Positions 35,676 through 42,398 of a stretch of 42,398 nt of DNA are shown here, piece after piece. The stretch is from contig JANXPR010000412.1 of the NCBI GenBank assembly GCA_025357215.1, positions 1 through 42,398 on the forward strand. The letters run 5' to 3'. Both the position numbers and the translations under genes were made by a program. This stretch comes from Acidobacteriaceae bacterium (GTDB lineage Bacteria > Acidobacteriota > Terriglobia > Terriglobales > Acidobacteriaceae). The stretch's first letter is position 1, and each line of letters starts with the position of its first letter. Under the pieces are notes generated by a model, which saw only the letters and a program-made list of their open reading frames with translations, did no database searches and had not been told where the DNA came from.

Positions 35676-36737
35676 CTAGCCCGCACTTTCCATCTCTAGT
35701 AGCGCAGCCTTGCGCTTGAGGCCCCAGCGATATCCAGCCAGACTGCCGCTCTTCTGCACCACCCGATGGCACGGGACCACCACAGCTACCGGATTGGACG
35801 CGCACGCGCTGGCCACAGCCCGTACGGCGCGGGGCTTGCCGATGGTTTTGGCCACGTCGGTATAGCTGCGCGTTTCACCGCGCGGGATTTGGCGCAGCGC
35901 TTTCCATACAATCTGCTGGAACGCCGTCCCTTGTACATCAAGCGGGATCTTGATGGCCGCTGGCTTGCCACGCAGCAATTGTTGGACTTGCTCGGCAACG
36001 GACGCGAGTTCGTGGTCGTTGCGCGTAAATTCAGCGGCAGAGAATTCCTGTTTCAGTTCGCGAACCAGAGCAGCTTCACTGTCGCCAAAACGGACGGCGC
36101 AAACCCCGCGCGGCGTGGTCGCCACCAGTAGCTTACCGAGCTCACTCGCCACCACGGAGAAAGCAATCGGCACGCCCTCTCCCTTGCGTTTGAACGCCGA
36201 CGGCGTCATCCCCAGTTGCGCGTTAACCGATTCATACGCCCGGCTGCTGGAACTGTAACCGGCTTCGTAAACGGCATCTGTAATGCGGGATTCGGTTTGC
36301 AAAGCACTGCGAAATTTTCCGGCACGGCGTGCTTGCTGATACTGGCGCGGACTGATACCCAGCGTCCGCTTGAAAAGGCGCTGAAAGTGGAACGGGCTCA
36401 AACTCACGTGGCGAGCAATCTCGCTGAGAGTAAGCGTAGTCTCGTTGTCGGTCGCCGTTGTTTTGTCAATGTAGCGGCAGGCAGCGTTGACTTTTTCGAT
36501 TTGAGCGTTAAGGTCCGCCGGAGTACACCGGCGGCACGCGCGGTATCCGGCTTTCTGGGCCTGTGTGGGCGAACCAAAAAACTCCACCATCTCGCGCCGC
36601 GGACGCCGGCTGGGACACGATGGCCGGCAGAAAATTCCGGTGGACTTCACCGCGTAAACGAACTGTCCATCGGCTTTCAGGTCACGGGCCATGACCAGGG
36701 CCCACATATTGTTGCTGTTGATCGCCACGATTTGCAT
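35676..36737 (-). CDS. ada: Ada-like bifunctional regulator / O6-methylguanine-DNA methyltransferase
   Basis: Ada Zn domain VKSTGIFCRPSCPSRRPRREMVEFF...GYRACRRC; AraC HTH; C-terminal PCHRVVQKSGSLAGYRWGLKRKAALLE. Confidence 0.93.
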   Translation of the reverse strand: MQIVAINSNNMWALVMARDLKADGQFVYAVKSTGIFCRPSCPSRRPRREMVEFFGSPTQAQKAGYRACRRCTPADLNAQIEKVNAACRYIDKTTATDNETTLTLSEIARHVSLSPFHFQRLFKRTLGISPRQYQQARRAGKFRSALQTESRITDAVYEAGYSSSSRAYESVNAQLGMTPSAFKRKGEGVPIAFSVVASELGKLLVATTPRGVCAVRFGDSEAALVRELKQEFSAAEFTRNDHELASVAEQVQQLLRGKPAAIKIPLDVQGTAFQQIVWKALRQIPRGETRSYTDVAKTIGKPRAVRAVASACASNPVAVVVPCHRVVQKSGSLAGYRWGLKRKAALLEMESAG

Positions 36738-36911
36738 TCTATCCTCCGCTACGAGAACCAGAGTAGTGGAAACAGAAAAATGCGCCTATCCGCGGATTGC
36801 GGTCAAAAGTCTGCGTCAAAAGACTGCGGTCAGGAGTTTTCTCGAGACGCCCGCCCCGCCGGGGCGCAGCGTCCAGTGGGGGCCGTGGTTGTCCTCTTGG
36901 AATGCTTTTGT

Positions 36912-37694
36912 CTACTTAGTCCCCAGTACCTGCGTACTGGCTTGCAGCTTTCTCAGTCCGCGGATCCAGCGGTCGTAGTCGTTGGCTTTGTTCTGGAAGA
37001 ATTTCGCTACTTCAGGATGCGGCAGGATCAAAAACTTTTCGTCGGCGATGCCTTTCACCACGTCCCCAGCGACCTGTTCCGGCTCGATGGCCGTGTCCAG
37101 CAGGAACGCGCCACCGGCAAATTCCGCGCGACGCAGCATGTTGGTCCGTACGCCCTGTGGGCACAACGCCGAGACGCGGATTCCGCGGTCGCCATACGTG
37201 ATACTGAGCCACTCGGCAAAGCTGAGCGCCGCGTGCTTGGTCACGGCGTAAGGCGCTGATCCAATCTGGGTCAGCAATCCAGCAGCCGATACGGTCTGCA
37301 CCAGGTAGCCTTCCTTGCGTTCCAGCATTTGCGGTAGCACGGCGCGAGCGGCGAATACGTGCGACATCACGTTCACGTCCCAACTGCGTTGCCAGTCGGC
37401 GTCCGGCGCTTCTTCGCCACCAGCCACGCCAATGCCCGCGTTGGAGCAGAAAATATCCACCTGGCCAAAATCCTTGGTCACGGTTTCCACCAGCCGCGCT
37501 ACTTCGCGCTCCTGGCCCACGTTCGCCGGAATGGAAACGGACTTGATTTCACTCGCCACTTGTTGCGAGCCCTGCACGTCAATGTCTGACACGATGACGG
37601 CTTTGGCGCCCTCCTGGGCGAACCTGTGGCACAACGCGCGGCCAATCCCGTTGGCCCCGCCGGTTACGATCACAACTTTGCCTGCGATTTGCAT
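36912..37694 (-). CDS. SDR-family oxidoreductase
   Basis: [54 protein letters not shown]. Confidence 0.92.
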   Translation of the reverse strand: MQIAGKVVIVTGGANGIGRALCHRFAQEGAKAVIVSDIDVQGSQQVASEIKSVSIPANVGQEREVARLVETVTKDFGQVDIFCSNAGIGVAGGEEAPDADWQRSWDVNVMSHVFAARAVLPQMLERKEGYLVQTVSAAGLLTQIGSAPYAVTKHAALSFAEWLSITYGDRGIRVSALCPQGVRTNMLRRAEFAGGAFLLDTAIEPEQVAGDVVKGIADEKFLILPHPEVAKFFQNKANDYDRWIRGLRKLQASTQVLGTK

Positions 37695-37770
37695 GTGAAA
37701 GAAGATAATTCGTTTCTACTGTATCCTTCAAATGCCCGGAAAGTTTTTCGCCGGCCGGAGCCCGTTTCGC

Positions 37771-38799
37771 ATGACCACTTTTGCTATTGGCGTTGATCTC
37801 GGCGGCACCAACCTGCGTATTGCCGCCGTGGACGAATCCGGAAAAATCCTCGACCGCATCACCACCAGCACCGCTGTCGGTGGCAGCCGTGACGGCGTTA
37901 TCGACGACATGTGCCAGGCCGTCCGGGCGGTCCAGTCCAGGCTGGCATCCTCAAAGCTGCTGGGAATCGGCATCGGCGTGCCCGGAATCATTGACCTGCA
38001 TACGGGCATGTTGCGCCAATCACCGAATCTTCCTGGATGGGAAAACTATCCTGTGCAACAAGAGATCGAACGCCGGCTCGGAACAAAAGTCTTCTTGGAA
38101 AATGACGCGAACGCCGCCGCTCTGGGCGAACAATGGCTGGGCGCCGCCGCCGGATTTGAAAGCTCCTGCATGATCACCATGGGCACCGGCGTTGGTGGCG
38201 GCCTGGTATTCGACGGAAAAATATTTCACGGCATGCTCGGCATGGCCGGAGAAATCGGTCACGTCAACGTGGAGCCGGAAGGCGCGCCGTGCGGGTGCGG
38301 CAGCCGCGGATGTCTGGAGCAGTATGCGTCGGCCACCGCCATCAAACGCATGGCTACGGAGGCAGCAAACTCCGGCCTGGCGCCGCGTCTCGCGCAGGCC
38401 ATCAAGGACGATCCGAATTTCGATTCCGCCAAGGTTTATGACCTGGCCATGTCCGGCGATGCGCCTTCGCAGGAAGTGTTTCGCCGCGTGGGGACCGCTC
38501 TTGGTATCGCTCTCGCCGGCCTGATCAACATTTTCAATTTGCCCATCTATGTGATTGGCGGCGGCGCCGCGGCATCATGGGACGCATTTACCCCTACCAT
38601 GTTTGAAGTCGTGAGGAAATATTCTTACATCTATCGCGCAACTTCTGCCCCGGAAAGCCCGCGCCAAAACGTGGGTACCGATCGCGAGCAAAGCGCGCTC
38701 ACAGCGAAAGTCACTCGCATCACGCGCGCGTCTCTTGGTGGTGACGCCGGATTGATTGGCGCCGCGCGGCTTCCGATTTCCGCTATGCTGGGTTCTTAA
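37771..38799 (+). CDS. ROK-family sugar kinase (glucokinase-like)
   Basis: FAIGVDLGGTNLRIAAVDESG; MGTGVGGGLVFDGKIFHG; GEIGHVNVEPEGAPCGCGSRGCLEQYASA. Confidence 0.93.
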   Translation: MTTFAIGVDLGGTNLRIAAVDESGKILDRITTSTAVGGSRDGVIDDMCQAVRAVQSRLASSKLLGIGIGVPGIIDLHTGMLRQSPNLPGWENYPVQQEIERRLGTKVFLENDANAAALGEQWLGAAAGFESSCMITMGTGVGGGLVFDGKIFHGMLGMAGEIGHVNVEPEGAPCGCGSRGCLEQYASATAIKRMATEAANSGLAPRLAQAIKDDPNFDSAKVYDLAMSGDAPSQEVFRRVGTALGIALAGLINIFNLPIYVIGGGAAASWDAFTPTMFEVVRKYSYIYRATSAPESPRQNVGTDREQSALTAKVTRITRASLGGDAGLIGAARLPISAMLGS

Positions 38800-39273
38800 G
38801 TAAAACCTTAATCACTCACGTCGCGTGATCCTTGGAAAAATATTTTCAAAAACCAGCTTCCCGCTCTTGCTTTCGCCGTCTAGTGCGAGCGTATACTTCT
38901 CGCGTCAGAGAAAGCACCAGCCATTGGAATTTGTCTGACAAACTAATCAGGGTCAACCTCAGGGGTCTCCGGAGGAAAGACTAAAACTCAAAGCGTTACA
39001 TTTCCAGGATTAACGTTGGCATCCGGCTCTTGCTTACGCTGTTCGCCTTTGCGCGACGGTGAAAAGCGCGACGGTGCAAAGAAAGTAACGCGAGTTTCCT
39101 GTTCTTTGGCCTTGTATAGCCCCCGCCCAATCGAGCGGCCAGCCCCAGTCATCGCCCGGTCAGGACGGAACACTAAACCTGCGCAGTAACCAACGCTTTT
39201 TCGTTTGAGCTGTTGTTTTTCCCCCTACCTTCCGAACGCGCCGCTCTGGCGCAAGAAAATCAGGAGTTGTATT

Positions 39274-39645
39274 ATGGCAACTGCACCAAAAATCACTCCG
39301 ATCCGTGAAGTTGAAAATATTCTGGCATTCAGGACCAAGGTTGGCGCTGAGACCGTACGCGGCGGCGAGACAAAAGAACTGGGCACGGTTGAAGTTGCCC
39401 GCTTTGACAAGATCCGTCTGGTGTGTGACGAGCGTATTGGCTCCACCTGCAATGTTCTGGTGCGCCTCACCATCATGGAAGGCAATGAACTGGTGGCCTT
39501 CCTGGATACGGTGATGCTGACCCCGCATGCTCAGTTGACCCGCGTGTATGACGTTCCTGGAACCAAGCTCAACGTGGCGATTGATGGTATTGGCTCGTCG
39601 AGCACCCAGGGCTCGGTGGACGTTCTGATTTACGGCCAATTATGA
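39274..39645 (+). CDS. Small hypothetical beta-rich protein
   Basis: SD-like AGGAG 8 nt upstream of ATG; MATAPKITPIREVENILAFRTKVGAETVRGGETKELGTVEVARFDKIRLVCDE...; followed by a strong terminator. Confidence 0.75.
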   Translation: MATAPKITPIREVENILAFRTKVGAETVRGGETKELGTVEVARFDKIRLVCDERIGSTCNVLVRLTIMEGNELVAFLDTVMLTPHAQLTRVYDVPGTKLNVAIDGIGSSSTQGSVDVLIYGQL

Positions 39646-39670
39646 GCTGACAAGCTGTTCTTACAAAAAT

Positions 39671-39705
39671 AAAAGCGCACCGTACGCAGGTGCGCTTTTT
39701 TGTTT
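39671..39705 (+). terminator. Rho-independent terminator
   Basis: AAAAGCGCACC-gtacgca-GGTGCGCTTTT followed by TTgttttt. Confidence 0.9.
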
Positions 39706-39731
39706 TTGCAGGATTTCTGTTATCTGCCCGG

Positions 39732-40475
39732 CTATGCCGCGCGGCGGGCCATTCTGTCCAGTTCAATCCCGTCCAGAGCGCGCCATAGGGCCTTGGCTAC
39801 GCGTTCGGCCGCATCCAGCGCTTTTTCTTGCAGGGGAATGTTCGGACCCTGGACTTGTTTTTCCAACTGCTCGCTCCACACCAGGGAGTGATAAACGTCC
39901 GCGGACTGGTGATGGGTAAAGTACGCGCAGGTTGCGTCATTAGCGGCGTAGTGTTTCTTCAATCCCACGGCTTTTTCTTCCGCGATGCGCGGGACCTGCG
40001 ATTCGTAAGCGTAGAAAGCCGCCAGCGCTTCCGCCGCCGATCCCTGCCGTGCGATGTTTTCGAATGTGGCAATCAGCTCGTCAATTTCCGGCAGCGGGTT
40101 CGCGTTGGCCACGGCCGAACGGTCCGCTCCCATGCCTTCCGCAAAGTCCAGCCACAATTCCGCGTGCGGACGTCCGTCCGCCGAGTCTGCGCCTTCTTCT
40201 TCCGCGCGGTTCCGGGCCACGGCTTCCGTCAGCCGGACGTCGCCCTGCAAACGGCACTCAAACATTTCCAGATATTCCGGGAACAAAGCCACGTGGTGAA
40301 AATACTGCAGCGCATAGGCCCGCAGGTCTTCACGTGTGAGTTCGCCCTTGGTCCAGGCTTTGTAGAAAGGATGGCAAAGAAGATCGTACTTGGCGATGCG
40401 GGACTCAAGTTGCTTGCGAAAATCGTTGAGGGTCACGGGGAACGTCCTTAATTGTGATTTGCGGCTTGGCAGCAA
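39732..40475 (-). CDS. CADD/PqqC/TenA-like heme-oxygenase-fold protein
   Basis: LLCHPFYKAWTKGELTREDLRAYALQYFHHVALFPEYLE...RNRAEEEGAD...HAELWLDFAEGMG...LAAFYAYESQVPRIAEEKAVGLKKHY...YFTHHQSADVYHS. Confidence 0.85.
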   Translation of the reverse strand: MLPSRKSQLRTFPVTLNDFRKQLESRIAKYDLLCHPFYKAWTKGELTREDLRAYALQYFHHVALFPEYLEMFECRLQGDVRLTEAVARNRAEEEGADSADGRPHAELWLDFAEGMGADRSAVANANPLPEIDELIATFENIARQGSAAEALAAFYAYESQVPRIAEEKAVGLKKHYAANDATCAYFTHHQSADVYHSLVWSEQLEKQVQGPNIPLQEKALDAAERVAKALWRALDGIELDRMARRAA

Positions 40476-40522
40476 TATACGCGAATGCCTCCGCTGTGTT
40501 CAACTCCCCGCGCGGATTTCTT

Positions 40523-41515
40523 CTATTGCAGCAGTTGCCGGGCAACCGTGCAATACAGGTCAATGGCCTCATGCAGCTGCTTTTTGGAAATAAATTCGCG
40601 GTCCGTGTGCGCCACGTGGATCGATCCTGGTCCCAGTAGCACCGGGGTTCCCCATTTGCTTAGCGCGGGGATGTCCGTGGTGAACGCCGCCACCATGCTT
40701 TCCACCCCCGGTACCGTTCGCAATTTGACGAAAGGAATCTCCAGCACGAAGTTAGCCTCCGCCAGCCCTACAACCGCCGTGGTGATCTCTTGGCGCAGTA
40801 CGTCCGAGGCTCCCACCAGACGGTACAGTAACTGCGCGCGCGCATGATCGGGAATCACATTCGGCGCGCGACCGCCTTCCAGCAGACCTATATTTAGCGT
40901 GCACGGGCCAACTTCAGGATTGTCCGGCAATTTCATGGCGCGCAGTTTTTCCAGAGCGGTAAGCAGCTTGTCGATGGCGGATTCACCCAGGTGCGGGTAT
41001 GCCGAATGCGCCATCTTTCCTTTGCCTGTAAGCTCCACGCGCAACGCGCCTTTCGACGCCACGGCGATTTTATTTTCTGTTGGCTCACCGTTGATCAGGA
41101 ACCGGCTGCCCGGCGAATGCTCGTTGGCGACCTTTGCTCCCAGGCTGTCGCGTTCTTCGCCCACCACAAACAGCATGCCTACCGGCGCGCCTTCCTGCCT
41201 CAGGCGCTGGCAGGCGGCGATCTGCGCGGCGATGATTCCCTTGGCATCGCACGTACCGCGTCCGTACAGGTTGTCCGCGTCTTCTGACGATGGAATGAAC
41301 GGCGGCACCGTGTCCATGTGCGTGGAAAAGACAATCTGCGGCGTCACGCCGTCAATGGTCGAAAACACGTTGAAGCGCTCGTGCTCCACCGGAATCTTGT
41401 GTGTGGTGTAGCCCAGCCGGCAAAGCTCATCGTAGAGTTCGGCGCCCACTGCGCCTTCATGACCAGAGGTGGATTCAATGTCAACGAGTTTGCGGGTCAG
41501 CCGTATGGGGTCCAT
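40523..41515 (-). CDS. M20-family metallopeptidase (ArgE/DapE-like)
   Basis: IVFSTHMDTVPPFIPSSEDADNLYGRGTCDAKGIIAAQIAA; MLFVVGEERDSLGAKVAN; FLINGEPTENKIAVASKGALRVELTGKGKMAHSAYP. Confidence 0.92.
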   Translation of the reverse strand: MDPIRLTRKLVDIESTSGHEGAVGAELYDELCRLGYTTHKIPVEHERFNVFSTIDGVTPQIVFSTHMDTVPPFIPSSEDADNLYGRGTCDAKGIIAAQIAACQRLRQEGAPVGMLFVVGEERDSLGAKVANEHSPGSRFLINGEPTENKIAVASKGALRVELTGKGKMAHSAYPHLGESAIDKLLTALEKLRAMKLPDNPEVGPCTLNIGLLEGGRAPNVIPDHARAQLLYRLVGASDVLRQEITTAVVGLAEANFVLEIPFVKLRTVPGVESMVAAFTTDIPALSKWGTPVLLGPGSIHVAHTDREFISKKQLHEAIDLYCTVARQLLQ

Positions 41516-41619
41516 ATTCGAGTGAGCGACTTGGATTACTGGAATAGTGCGCTATCAAGAATAAATGGTTAGGCCCGCATTGCAAAAATCTCCGCACGTT
41601 TGCGAATGAAAGCTCGGGC

Positions 41620-42398
41620 TCAGTACCCCGGTGGTAGACCGTCCGGCAGATCGCCCAGCGGATCATCGATCTCCCGGTAGGCACGTTTCACAAAGACGTC
41701 AAGGAAGTAGCCCTGGAATTCTTCCGCGCCATTCGCTGGTACGCCGATCATGCCGGCAAATTCGGCGCCTTGTTTGCCAAGCGCTTCAGCAGTTTGCTCG
41801 GCCGTCATGCCTTTCGCCTTGGCATCTTTCACACGCAAGAGCGTTTCTTCAAACATCCGCAGGGTATTGTTCAGGAACTTTTCGCCTTCCTGCGCCGCGC
41901 CGTGACCGGGAATGATCCATGCCGGCTTGAGGGCGGCGAAATGTTTGAGCGTGGCGATCCATTCCGCGGGATACGTTCCGCCGATAGCGTAAGGATAAGG
42001 ATCCAGCAGGATGTCGCCAGTGATAAGGATCTTTTCCCTGGGCAGAAAAATGTACGTGTCGCCGGGCGTGATCGCGCGCGCGTGCAGCACCTGGATTTCG
42101 CGGCCGCCCATGTGCAAGGTCAACGCGTCAGAGAACGTCACGTTAGGCAGCGTCTTGTGTAGCGTCTGTTTTTGCTTAAGGAAGTTGCGGTCCACGGTAA
42201 GACGTTCCTCAGCGGCCTTGATGCGTTCTTCGCTGGCCCCTTTGGCCTTGATCGCCGCAATTTGCTTTTCAAACTGATCGAGAAATCCCGGCAGGTCTTC
42301 TTTGAGTCCGTGATCGTTCCAGCGCGGCTCCACGTCGCGCATCATTTCAAGGTTCTTTTCGTGGCTGATCATCTGCAATCCAGGGTTGGCTTCCAGAA
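41620..42398 (-). CDS. MBL-fold metallo-hydrolase (N-terminus outside window)
   Basis: ILITGDILLDPYPYAIGGTYPAEWIATLKHFAALKPAWIIPGHGAAQ: C-terminal half of the MBL fold; frame stays open to 42398. Confidence 0.82.
   Translation of the reverse strand, partial: LEANPGLQMISHEKNLEMMRDVEPRWNDHGLKEDLPGFLDQFEKQIAAIKAKGASEERIKAAEERLTVDRNFLKQKQTLHKTLPNVTFSDALTLHMGGREIQVLHARAITPGDTYIFLPREKILITGDILLDPYPYAIGGTYPAEWIATLKHFAALKPAWIIPGHGAAQEGEKFLNNTLRMFEETLLRVKDAKAKGMTAEQTAEALGKQGAEFAGMIGVPANGAEEFQGYFLDVFVKRAYREIDDPLGDLPDGLPPGY

Overview
The window is a GC-rich bacterial chromosome segment, probably acidobacterial judging from gene content (DUF1501/DUF1800 pair, PRC-type cytochrome c protein, PadR, many short intergenic repeats). 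Most of it is ordinary: rtcB, def, mutM, ada, glk/ROK, an OmpA-family protein, an MFS transporter, a hybrid sensor kinase, an HD-GYP protein, AI-2E and TRIC/UPF0126 membrane proteins, a type IV pilin-like protein, an M20 peptidase, a CADD/PqqC-like protein and several secreted unknowns. No rRNA, recognisable tRNA, CRISPR array, transposase or integrase was seen. The most notable region is about 17.8-20.06 kb. It is a compact cassette with a Vsr-like nuclease gene divergent from an 82-aa XRE regulator whose stop codon overlaps the start of an HNH-endonuclease-like gene, followed by a small unknown ORF. A palindrome (ATGTTCTA-gtt-TAGAACAT) sits between the divergent genes, and two similar ~89-bp composite hairpin repeats in inverted orientation bound the cassette. 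The layout resembles a controller-type restriction-modification locus (PvuII-like C/R overlap) with a Vsr-like nuclease in the position of the divergent methyltransferase; no methyltransferase is visible in the window. Just beyond it is a densely structured intergenic element. All assignments were made by eye from sequence motifs; no searches were run.
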